Origin: Actinomycetales bacterium UBA1383
GTDB taxonomy: Bacteria; Actinomycetota; Actinomycetes; Actinomycetales; Actinomycetaceae
DNA length: 18,710 nucleotides
Assembly: GCA_002305415.1 (NCBI GenBank)
Contig: DBQX01000134.1
Coordinates: 1 to 18,710, forward strand
Direction of reading: 5' to 3'
The notes below the pieces were generated by a model. It had not been told where the DNA came from. It searched no databases and saw only the letters and a list, made by a program, of their open reading frames with translations. Shown one piece after another: positions 1-6,102 of this stretch; the first letter of the stretch is position 1; each line of letters opens with the position of its first letter. The translations under genes and the position numbers were made by a program.

Positions 1-107
1 CGGATCAGTCAGGAGAGCCGGAAAAGGTGGACGAACTCGCCTCGGCACCGGACTCGGCAGCACTCGCAGACATCCTCGGAATCGACCACCGGAAGAAGGA
101 ATCATGA
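1..107 (+). CDS. PTS EIIA component, C-terminal end only (ascorbate/UlaC-type, inferred)
   Basis: Only the last 34 codons are inside the window, read in the frame that starts at position 3 and ends with TGA at 105-107. The tail contains LADILGIDHRKKES. No domain can be recognised from so short a piece. The call rests on context: the stop overlaps the next start as ATGA, and the next two genes are the IIB and IIC parts of an ascorbate-type PTS, so an EIIA protein (phosphoryl donor to IIB) is the expected neighbour. It could instead be the EIIA domain at the end of a BglG-like antiterminator. The 4-bp overlap implies translational coupling with the IIB gene. The reading frame is well supported and the function is inferred. 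Confidence 0.55.
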   Translation, partial: DQSGEPEKVDELASAPDSAALADILGIDHRKKES

Positions 108-379
108 AGATCATCGCAGTGTGCGGCATGGGGATCGGCACGTCCATCCTCCTCAAGATGAACGCGGACAAGGCCTGCGCCCAGCTCGGGATCGACGCGG
201 ATGTGGAAGCCGCCGACATCGGAACCGCCAAGGGCGCCGCCAGCTCCGCGGACCTGGTCCTCACCAGTGAGGAACTGGCCTCCGAACTCGAGGGCATCAG
301 CACCCCGGTGCGCATCATCGACAACTTCATGGACGTGGACGAGATCGTCGCCGCGATCTCGTCGGTCGTCGACGAGTAA
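104..379 (+). CDS. PTS IIB component, lactose/cellobiose-fold, ascorbate (UlaB/SgaB) type
   Basis: This 91-residue cytoplasmic protein is the phosphocarrier that takes phosphate from EIIA and passes it to the sugar bound by IIC. The N-terminus MKIIAVCGMGIGTS is the typical IIB strand plus phosphate-binding loop, with Cys7 as the expected phosphorylated residue. The length is slightly under the usual 95-105 residues. The ATG overlaps the stop of the upstream gene (ATGA), and the next gene starts 15 bases after the stop, so EIIA-IIB-IIC are one operon. The pairing with a UlaA-type IIC makes the ascorbate family the best assignment. Actual substrates of this family in actinobacteria are poorly known, so L-ascorbate itself is only a guess. 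Confidence 0.88.
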   Translation: MKIIAVCGMGIGTSILLKMNADKACAQLGIDADVEAADIGTAKGAASSADLVLTSEELASELEGISTPVRIIDNFMDVDEIVAAISSVVDE

Positions 380-394
380 CGGGGAGGCCCACCC

Positions 395-1972
395 ATGGTT
401 GTCATAGAGTTCCTCGTCAACGAGATCCTCTCGGTTCCCGCCTACCTCGTCGGCATCATCGTCGCCGTCGGACTCCTCGCGATGCGCAAGAGTTCCGGGC
501 AGGTCGTCGGGGGCGCCCTCAAGGCGACGCTCGGCTTCCTGATCCTCGGAGCGGGCGCCGGCGTCGTCGTCGCCTCGCTGGAGCCCTTGGGCGCGTTGAT
601 CCTGGCCGCCACCGGCGCCCAGGGCGTGGTCCCCACCAACGAGGCGATCGTCTCGATCGCGGCCGAGGAGTTCGGCGCCCAGCTCGCGTGGGTGATGGTC
701 GGCGGGTTCGTCGTCCACCTCGTGATCGCGCGATTCCTCCCGCTGAAGTACGTGTTCCTGACGGGTCACCACATCTTCTTCATGTCGGCGATGCTGACAG
801 CCGTCCTTGCCACGGCGAACATCGACGGCTTCATGCTCATCATCATCGGCTCGATCATGCTCGGCACGATCATGAGCATCATGCCGGCCCTGTCGCAGCC
901 GTTCACGCGGCGGATCACCGGCAACAACACCATCGCGGTCGGGCACTTCGGCACCCTCGGCTACATCACCGCGGGCGCGGTCGGTGCCGCCGTCGGGAAG
1001 AAGTCCCGCTCCACCGAGGACCTGAAGGTCCCCGAGGGACTGCGATTCCTGCGAGACTCGATGGTCGCCACCGCCCTTTCGATGGTGCTGTTCTACATCG
1101 TCTTCACGGTGTGGACCTGGATCGCCCTCGGCAACGAGGAGGCCTTCGCGATCCTCGGTGCCACCGACGGCGGCAACTTCATCATGCTGGGCGTTGCCCA
1201 GGGCCTCCAGTTCGGCATCGGTGTCTCGATCATCCTCTACGGTGTCCGCACCATCCTCGCCGAGCTGGTCCCGGCGTTCGAGGGCATCTCGAAGAAGGTC
1301 GTCCCCGGTGCGGTTCCCGCCCTCGACTGCCCGATCGTGTTCCCGTTCGCCCCGAACGCCGTACTCATCGGCTTCATCGCCTCGTTCGCCGGCGGGCTGC
1401 TGTCCTTCGGCCTCCTGGCCTGGGTCTTCGGGCCGTGGCTCGGGCTGGCACTCATCCTCCCGGGCATGGTTCCGCACTTCTTCACGGGTGGTGCGGCCGG
1501 CGTCTTCGGCAACGCCACGGGTGGTCGGCGCGGCGCGATCATCGGCGCCTTCGCCAACGGCGTGCTGATCTCGTTCCTGCCGGCGTTCCTGCTCACGGTC
1601 CTCGGGTCGCTGGGCTTCGCCAACACCACCTTCGGCGACGCCGACTTCGGCTGGTACGGCATCCTCGTCGGCAACATCGTGAAGCTCGGGCCCGCCGGCG
1701 GCATCATCGGCCTGCTCGTCCTGGCGGCAGCACTGCTGGCGTTCGCGAGCTGGTTCCAGACCAGGTACGTGAACACGCACTGGATCCCCGGCAAGGCCCA
1801 CGCCGACTGGATCGCCGAGCAGCAGGCCGCCGCGAAGGCGGCCCAGGCCGCCCAGAAGGCCGCCGCACGGCAGGCGAACCCGCCCGCCGGGAAGGCGTCG
1901 GGCACCGGCACGGCGTCGGGCACCGGCACGGCGTCGGGCACCGGCACGGCGTCGGGCACCACGAAGCCCTGA
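395..1972 (+). CDS. PTS IIC permease, SgaT/UlaA family, with a repetitive C-terminal tail
   Basis: This 525-residue multi-pass inner-membrane protein is the transport subunit of an ascorbate-type PTS. The body (about residues 1-470) has many hydrophobic helices and family-like stretches such as VGHFGTLGYITAGAVG, CPIVFPFAPNAVLIGF and GGAAGVFGNATGGRRGA. A GGGGAGG ribosome binding site lies just before the ATG. UlaA proteins are usually about 450-465 residues. The excess here is a cytoplasmic tail from about residue 474: an Ala/Gln/Lys-rich, probably helical part, followed by an ASGTGT repeat encoded by perfect 18-base DNA repeats. It is the last gene of the PTS operon and is followed by a hairpin terminator. 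Substrate is inferred from family only; L-ascorbate or another sugar acid is possible. Confidence 0.9.
   Translation: MVVIEFLVNEILSVPAYLVGIIVAVGLLAMRKSSGQVVGGALKATLGFLILGAGAGVVVASLEPLGALILAATGAQGVVPTNEAIVSIAAEEFGAQLAWVMVGGFVVHLVIARFLPLKYVFLTGHHIFFMSAMLTAVLATANIDGFMLIIIGSIMLGTIMSIMPALSQPFTRRITGNNTIAVGHFGTLGYITAGAVGAAVGKKSRSTEDLKVPEGLRFLRDSMVATALSMVLFYIVFTVWTWIALGNEEAFAILGATDGGNFIMLGVAQGLQFGIGVSIILYGVRTILAELVPAFEGISKKVVPGAVPALDCPIVFPFAPNAVLIGFIASFAGGLLSFGLLAWVFGPWLGLALILPGMVPHFFTGGAAGVFGNATGGRRGAIIGAFANGVLISFLPAFLLTVLGSLGFANTTFGDADFGWYGILVGNIVKLGPAGGIIGLLVLAAALLAFASWFQTRYVNTHWIPGKAHADWIAEQQAAAKAAQAAQKAAARQANPPAGKASGTGTASGTGTASGTGTASGTTKP
1895..1960 (+). repeat. In-frame 18-bp tandem repeat in the IIC tail
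   Basis: The unit GCGTCGGGCACCGGCACG (Ala-Ser-Gly-Thr-Gly-Thr) occurs three times without a mismatch at 1895-1912, 1913-1930 and 1931-1948. Twelve further bases of a fourth copy follow (1949-1960) before the sequence diverges to end the gene. The unit is a multiple of three, so copy-number change would lengthen or shorten the tail without breaking the frame. Confidence 0.95.
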
Positions 1973-1983
1973 GTCCCACCAGT

Positions 1984-2016
1984 ACGGGGCCGCCGTCCGG
2001 GGGATGGCGGCCCCGT
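1984..2016 (+). terminator. Hairpin terminator after the PTS operon
   Basis: ACGGGGCCGCC at 1984-1994 is perfectly complementary to GGCGGCCCCGT at 2006-2016, with an 11-base loop. It starts 12 bases after the IIC stop codon. There is no T run after the stem, which is common for actinobacterial terminators, so it may be a weak intrinsic terminator or an mRNA 3'-end stabiliser. Confidence 0.75.
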
Positions 2017-2059
2017 CGCCTGCCCACCCGTCGCCCGCCCACCCACGCGACGGCGTCGC

Positions 2060-2065
2060 TACCGT
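2060..2065 (+). promoter_or_regulatory. -10 element of a probably leaderless promoter
   Basis: TACCGT matches the actinobacterial TANNNT -10 pattern. Only six bases separate it from the ATG at 2072, so transcription would begin at or next to the start codon. No Shine-Dalgarno sequence is present before that ATG, which agrees with leaderless translation. No clear -35 element is seen. Confidence 0.5.
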
Positions 2066-2071
2066 TGGTCC

Positions 2072-2383
2072 ATGCTGTTCGCCTTCTCCGTCGCCCCCAC
2101 CACCGCGGACGAGACCGGCTCGGTCAGCGCCGCCGTCGCCGACGCCCTCCGCGTGGTCCGCGATTCGGGCCTGCCCCACGAACTCTCCTCGATGTTCACC
2201 ACGATCGAGGGCGAGTGGGACGAGGTCATGCCGGTCATCAAGGCCGCCTGCGACGCCGTCGCCGCCCATGGCCCCCGCGTGTCCCTGGTCCTGAAGGCAG
2301 ACCTCCGGCCCGGCCACACCGGTCAGCTCGCGGCCAAGGTCGAGAAGGTGAACGCCCTCCTCGCGGCGCCTCCCTCGAGCTGA
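2072..2383 (+). CDS. Thiamine-binding protein, MTH1187/YqgV (DUF77) family
   Basis: This 103-residue soluble protein resembles the MTH1187/YqgV ferredoxin-like family. The matching features are an N-terminal strand (MLFAFSVAPT), a helix carrying AVADALRVVRDSGLPHELSSMFTTIEGEWDEV in pieces, and a C-terminal strand SLVLKADLRPG followed by a helix. The family is about 95-105 residues, so this is full length. Members bind thiamine or hydroxymethylpyrimidine-like ligands and often sit near thiamine transport genes, but none is recognisable here. The gene stands between the PTS terminator and a hydrolase gene 34 bases downstream that seems to have its own promoter. The start is set by the ATG and the -10 element six bases before it. 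The fold call is good and ligand binding is by family. Confidence 0.82.
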   Translation: MLFAFSVAPTTADETGSVSAAVADALRVVRDSGLPHELSSMFTTIEGEWDEVMPVIKAACDAVAAHGPRVSLVLKADLRPGHTGQLAAKVEKVNALLAAPPSS

Positions 2384-2404
2384 CGAGCGGGCCCACCACG
2401 GCGG

Positions 2405-2410
2405 TAGTGT
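2405..2410 (+). promoter_or_regulatory. -10 element of a probably leaderless promoter
   Basis: TAGTGT fits TANNNT and lies seven bases before the GTG at 2418. The bases between carry no ribosome binding site. The nearby ATG at 2413 cannot be the start because it meets a stop after two codons, so GTG is the start and the mRNA is probably leaderless. Confidence 0.5.
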
Positions 2411-2417
2411 CGATGAC

Positions 2418-3401
2418 GTGACCGGACTGCGCACCTTCTACCCCGAGATCGAGCCCTACGAGACCTTCATGCTCCCCGTGGGAGACGGGCACGAGGTCTA
2501 CGTCGAGCAGTCCGGCAACCCCGCGGGCATGCCGGTGGTCTTCGTCCACGGCGGCCCGGGCAGCGGGACCAGCCCCAAGCAACGGCGCGTCTTCGATCCG
2601 GCGCGCTACCGCATCGTCCTGTTCGACCAGCGGATGGCCGGGAAGTCGCACCCGCATGCCTCCACCACTCTCGACTCGCGCGTCTGGGCGACCAACACCA
2701 CCGGGCACCTCGTCGCCGACATGGAGACGATCCGCGAGCACCTCGGCATCGACCGGTGGCAGGTGTTCGGCGGTTCGTGGGGCTCCACCCTCGCGCTCGC
2801 CTACGCGCAGGCCCACCCCGGGCGCGTCCGCGCCCTCGTGCTGCGCGGGATCTTCACGCTGCGCAGCTCCGAGCTGGCATGGATGTACGAGCGCGGCCAC
2901 CTCGAGCACGTCCATCCCGACCACTGGGCCGAGTTCGTCGCGCCGATCGATCCCGCACGCCGCCACGAGATGCAGCTCGCCTACCACGACCTGCTCTTCG
3001 ACCCCGATCCGGCCGTACACATCCCGGCGGGCCAGGCGTGGAGCGGCTGGGAGGCGCGGATCATCGCGGTGGTCCCGGATGAGGCTGACTACCTGAAGGC
3101 GGTCGAGCCACGCCAGGCGGTGGCCTTCGCCCGCATCGAGAACCACTTCTTCGTGCACGGCGGCTTCATGCGGGAGGGCCAGCTGCTCGCGGACGCCCGG
3201 ACCATCGCCCACATCCCCACAGTGATCGTGCAGGGCCGCCTCGACATGTGCACCCCCGCCCGGACGGCGTTCGACCTGGCGGCGCGCCTGCCGGACGCCG
3301 AGTTCGTCGTCGTCCCCGACGCCGGGCACGCGTTCAGCGAACCGGGCATCCTCGACGCCCTCATCCGCGCGACCGACCGGTTCGCCGACGACGCACGCTG
3401 A
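2418..3401 (+). CDS. pip: Prolyl aminopeptidase (proline iminopeptidase), peptidase family S33
   Basis: This 327-residue cytoplasmic alpha/beta hydrolase is predicted to release N-terminal proline from peptides. HGGPGSG at residues 44-50 is the oxyanion-hole motif, GGSWGS places the nucleophile at Ser120, and Asp276 (GRLDMCTP) and His304 (DAGHAF) complete the triad. IENHFF near residue 240 is the family motif that helps bind the substrate amino group. Length agrees with the usual 310-330. One oddity is residues 70-76: the family's nearly invariant DQRGCGRS reads DQRMAGKS here, so substrate preference may differ. The gene starts at GTG, directly downstream of a leaderless-type -10, and is probably transcribed alone. 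Another S33 hydrolase role is possible. Confidence 0.88.
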   Translation: MTGLRTFYPEIEPYETFMLPVGDGHEVYVEQSGNPAGMPVVFVHGGPGSGTSPKQRRVFDPARYRIVLFDQRMAGKSHPHASTTLDSRVWATNTTGHLVADMETIREHLGIDRWQVFGGSWGSTLALAYAQAHPGRVRALVLRGIFTLRSSELAWMYERGHLEHVHPDHWAEFVAPIDPARRHEMQLAYHDLLFDPDPAVHIPAGQAWSGWEARIIAVVPDEADYLKAVEPRQAVAFARIENHFFVHGGFMREGQLLADARTIAHIPTVIVQGRLDMCTPARTAFDLAARLPDAEFVVVPDAGHAFSEPGILDALIRATDRFADDAR

Positions 3402-3455
3402 CCGTCGTCGTCAAGGAACGTGCGACGATTCAACTTGCGTTCACTCGCCTCTTGT

Positions 3456-3480
3456 AGGACCGAAGTCCCAGTGCTAGCGT
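3456..3480 (+). promoter_or_regulatory. DosR/DevR-like box and -10 element before the hemerythrin gene
   Basis: AGGACCGAAGTCCC at 3456-3469 is an imperfect palindrome matching 11 of 14 positions of the mycobacterial DosR core GGGACTWWAGTCCC. It is followed by a -10 hexamer TAGCGT at 3475-3480, so the box lies over the -35 region, the usual activator position for DosR sites. The start codon follows at 3516 with a good ribosome binding site. The matches are seen in the sequence; control by a DosR-like response regulator is inferred. Confidence 0.5.
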
Positions 3481-3515
3481 TTCGAGTCGCTCGACATCGC
3501 CAGGAGGTGAGCGGG

Positions 3516-4238
3516 ATGACGGACTTCTACACGGCCGCACCGGGGGAGACGTCGCCTCCCGTTCCCGCCGGCCCGGCACTGTGCAACGGGACGGACATGC
3601 GCGTGGTCCACTCCGCGTTCCTGTGGGGCTACGAGCAGGCACCTCTCCTGATCCGCTCCACGCCGGCCGGGGACACCGGCCGTTCCGAGTTCATCGGGCA
3701 GTGGATCGGGGATCTGGATGCCACCCTGCACGTCCACCACCACAGCGAGGACGAGTTGCTCTGGGATCGTCTCGAGAAGCGCGCGCCCGCGTGCGCGCTC
3801 CACGTCGCCCAGATGCGCGCCCACCACGCGAAGGTGGCCGAACTCCTCGACGCGATCACGCCGCTGCGCACCCAGTGGCGCGCCAGTGGGGACCCCACCC
3901 AGGGGGAGGCACTCGCCCGCGCCTACGAGGACCTGCTCGCCGTCCTCCGTGTCCACCTGCGGCGGGAGGTGGTCGAGATCGTCCCCGTGGCCGAGAGGGT
4001 CATCACCCAGAAGGAGTGGGACCAACTCGCGGAACACAGCATGGGCGTGATCCCGAAGTCCCGGCTCCTCCCCCAGCTGGGCATGTTGCTCGCCAACGCC
4101 TCCCCGGCCGATCGCACCGAGTTCGTGCGGGCCATCCCGACGCCGGTCAGGGTCCTCTACAAGACCGTGGGGCGCCGCCAGTTCGCCCACCAGTACCGGC
4201 AGCTCTTCCCCGGGAAGCCGGTGCCGGCAACGATCTAG
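3516..4238 (+). CDS. Hemerythrin HHE cation-binding domain protein
   Basis: This 240-residue soluble protein has a four-helix hemerythrin-like domain that should hold a di-iron centre. Likely ligands are His32 in VVHSAF, the HHHSEDE cluster (His74-His76, Glu78, Glu80), His103/His104 in RAHHAKV, and His147 with Glu151 in HLRREVVE. Such proteins bind O2 or NO, or act in iron and oxidative-stress handling. The region after about residue 165 is outside the core domain and has no motif I recognise. The same frame is open back to 3420, but AGGAGGTGA at 3502-3510 followed by ATG at 3516 fixes the start. A DosR-like box upstream hints at induction by low oxygen or NO. It is monocistronic and convergent with the symporter gene downstream. 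Confidence 0.9.
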   Translation: MTDFYTAAPGETSPPVPAGPALCNGTDMRVVHSAFLWGYEQAPLLIRSTPAGDTGRSEFIGQWIGDLDATLHVHHHSEDELLWDRLEKRAPACALHVAQMRAHHAKVAELLDAITPLRTQWRASGDPTQGEALARAYEDLLAVLRVHLRREVVEIVPVAERVITQKEWDQLAEHSMGVIPKSRLLPQLGMLLANASPADRTEFVRAIPTPVRVLYKTVGRRQFAHQYRQLFPGKPVPATI

Positions 4239-4309
4239 CCCTCGCGGCCGGCTCACCGGGCGGACCAGCCGCGGCGCCTGCTCTGCGCGCCGTGACGCGT
4301 GGCGTGCCG

Positions 4310-5695
4310 TCAGCCTGGCGGCATCTCGAGCGTGGACTCGGACTCGCGCACCACGTGGCGCTCCCGCACCTCCTCCACCATGCGGCGATACCGCACGTCG
4401 GTGAGCGGGTAGGCGAGGAAGATCGCGGCGCCGAGCAGCGCGAAGACGGCCGGTCCCAGCCCCACGACCGCCCGGATCGCGACGACGGCGGACTCGGGCT
4501 GGGCGGTCAGGGTGGCCGAGAAGCCCCCCAGCGCCAGGGCGTAGCCCACCACCGCCCCGGCCGTGGCCTGCGAGATCTTGCGGAAGAAGGAGTAGACGGC
4601 GTAGGTGGCGCCCTCGGTACGCCTCCCGGTACGCCACTCGCCGTACTCCACGGTGTCGGCCTGGAAGGCGAAGGCCAGGGAGAGGCTGATGCTCTGGAAC
4701 AGCCCGAAGAGGAAGAACACGGGGATCACCGCGGCCAGGGTGGGCGGCACGAAGAAGACCGCGGTGCCGAACACCACGATCCCCACCGCGCCCACGTAGT
4801 AGGTGGACTTCTTCCCGAACCGGCCCACCAGCCTGGGGATCACGGGCATCGTCGCGAGGGAGGCCCCGTTCATCGCGACGATCATCCACACCATCGTCGC
4901 CGAGTCACCGAGCACATAGGTGGCGTAGTAGGCCATCGCGCCGTGCACCCCGAACAACCCGGTCAGGAACACCAGGTCCGACACGCACAGGATCGCCAGC
5001 GGCCTGTTCCGCGTGAGAGTGTGGAAGGTCTGAAGGATCGTGACCGCCCGGGCAGGGCGCCTCTCCGCCTCGTGGGTGCTTGTGAAGCAGAACCAGTAGA
5101 GCAGGAACCCGACCACCGCGAAGACGAGCGTCACGCGCGTGAGGAACGACTGCAGCGCCGCCGGATCGGTCGCGTACCGGGTGATCTGGGGCGAGACGAT
5201 GACCGCGAGCCCCAGCATCGTCACGACGGGCCCGAGCATCCGCCACACCCCGAGGCGGGCACGCTCAACCGGATCCTTGGTCATCACGGTGGCGAGCGAG
5301 CCGTACGGGATCGTGACCGCCGAGTAGAGCATCCCCAGCAGGGAGAGCGTGGTAGCGGCGTACAGGTACTGCCACGTCTGGTTCCCGCCGAAGGCGGGGA
5401 CCGTGAAGGTGGCCACGCTCATGAGCAGCAACGGCGGGGAGGCGAACACCAGGTAGGGGCGGAACCGGCCCCAGCGCGTCTCCGTGAGGTCGACCATGCG
5501 GCCGGCCACCAGGTCGGAGAAGGCCCCGATGATCCGCACGACCAGCAGGACCACCGCCACGCCTGCGGGGTCCAGGCCCACCACGTTGGTGTAGTAGATC
5601 AGCAGGAACATGCCCTGCATGGAGAAGGCGAGGTTGTTCGCCATGTCGCCGGCGGCATAGCCCGCGTAGGTGCGGAGCGTCAGCTTCGTCGTCAC
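4310..5695 (-). CDS. GPH-family sugar:cation symporter (MFS transporter)
   Basis: This 461-residue integral membrane protein has about 12 hydrophobic helices and belongs to the glycoside-pentoside-hexuronide:cation symporters (MelB/XylP relatives). Key signs are GYAAGDMANNLAF at the N-terminus, YYTNVVGL, and the signature RMVDLTETRWGRFRPY after helix 2. A second half-signature FQADTVEYGEWRTGRRTEG lies in the central/C-terminal half and is typical of the family. The frame is open back to 5800, but a GGAGGAG sequence just before the GTG at 5695 marks the start. A weak -10 (TAGAGT, minus strand, 5765-5760) could drive it. No glycosidase or sugar regulator is adjacent, so the substrate (pentoside, hexuronide or oligosaccharide) cannot be named. 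It converges with the hemerythrin gene across 71 bases that hold no convincing terminator. Confidence 0.92.
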   Translation of the reverse strand: MTTKLTLRTYAGYAAGDMANNLAFSMQGMFLLIYYTNVVGLDPAGVAVVLLVVRIIGAFSDLVAGRMVDLTETRWGRFRPYLVFASPPLLLMSVATFTVPAFGGNQTWQYLYAATTLSLLGMLYSAVTIPYGSLATVMTKDPVERARLGVWRMLGPVVTMLGLAVIVSPQITRYATDPAALQSFLTRVTLVFAVVGFLLYWFCFTSTHEAERRPARAVTILQTFHTLTRNRPLAILCVSDLVFLTGLFGVHGAMAYYATYVLGDSATMVWMIVAMNGASLATMPVIPRLVGRFGKKSTYYVGAVGIVVFGTAVFFVPPTLAAVIPVFFLFGLFQSISLSLAFAFQADTVEYGEWRTGRRTEGATYAVYSFFRKISQATAGAVVGYALALGGFSATLTAQPESAVVAIRAVVGLGPAVFALLGAAIFLAYPLTDVRYRRMVEEVRERHVVRESESTLEMPPG

Positions 5696-5813
5696 CGCTC
5701 CTCCTCCCGGCCCGGCGTCGCGGGGCCACCTGTCGCTGTCCCGTTCTCGTGGCCTGACCACTCTAGGCCTGTCGCCGCCCACCCCGGGATCACCGTCCAC
5801 GCCGGTTCCGTCG

Positions 5814-5819
5814 TACAGT
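5814..5819 (+). promoter_or_regulatory. Candidate -10 for the small membrane protein gene
   Basis: TACAGT fits TANNNT and lies 22 bases before the GTG at 5842, leaving room for the AGAGGAG ribosome binding site at about 5830-5836. No good -35 hexamer is seen at the expected distance. Confidence 0.35.
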
Positions 5820-5841
5820 CGAGGGGGAGAGAGGAGCAGCC

Positions 5842-6078
5842 GTGGACGGACTCGTGGTGGGCATCGGCGTGGTGGTCGTCCTCGCGCTCGCGGGGATCGC
5901 GTTCCTGGTGTGGGACCACCGCACCGCGGGCCGGCCGCCGCACCGACGGCGGGACGACGGCGTCGACCGTCTCCCGACCACCGGCCCGGACAGCGACGGG
6001 CAGCGTCAGGGTGGCCACGTCAACCCGTACATGCCACCGATCCGGCAGGACGGGATCAACAACCCCGCGGGGTTCTAG
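5842..6078 (+). CDS. Small single-pass membrane protein, function unknown
   Basis: This 78-residue protein begins with a hydrophobic helix (about residues 4-24, LVVGIGVVVVLALAGIAFLV), followed by a basic, Arg-rich stretch (residues 26-38) and a polar, proline- and glycine-rich tail ending NNPAGF. The basic residues after the helix predict N-out/C-in topology with the tail in the cytoplasm. The GTG start is preceded by GAGGAGC. I do not recognise a family. The coding reality is supported by the ribosome binding site, a matching -10 and strong G/C bias at third positions. Its last five codons and stop form one arm of the hairpin terminator shared with the convergent pntB gene. Confidence 0.65.
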   Translation: MDGLVVGIGVVVVLALAGIAFLVWDHRTAGRPPHRRRDDGVDRLPTTGPDSDGQRQGGHVNPYMPPIRQDGINNPAGF

Positions 6079-6093
6079 GCACCCCGCGGGGTT
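6061..6093. terminator. Bidirectional hairpin terminator between convergent genes
   Basis: AACCCCGCGGGGT at 6061-6073 pairs perfectly with ACCCCGCGGGGTT at 6081-6093 across a 7-base loop that carries the TAG stop of the small membrane protein gene. Each arm is itself nearly self-complementary. Because it is symmetric it can serve both the plus-strand small gene and the minus-strand pnt operon, whose stop codon lies 10 bases beyond. Confidence 0.8.
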
Positions 6094-6102
6094 CCAGCAC
6101 GG

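Noticed and set aside
5..2434. Very long open frame on the minus strand opposite the PTS, thiamine-binding and hydrolase start regions
   Set aside because: It runs antisense to recognised genes, its translation is Arg/Asp/Glu/Gly/His-rich low-complexity text without motifs, and such frames are expected where codons are GC-rich at the third position.
3420..3515. Longer N-terminus for the hemerythrin protein
   Set aside because: The extension would cover the promoter and the DosR-like box; a strong AGGAGGTGA precedes the ATG at 3516.
4239..4309. Candidate terminator hairpins between the convergent hemerythrin and symporter genes, such as CGGCGC/GCGCCG at 4272-4292
   Set aside because: The best stem has only six pairs with a nine-base loop and no T run, which is not above chance at this GC content.
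5696..5800. Longer N-terminus for the GPH symporter
   Set aside because: The added 35 residues are Arg/Gly/Asp-rich and unlike the family; GGAGGAG marks the GTG at 5695.
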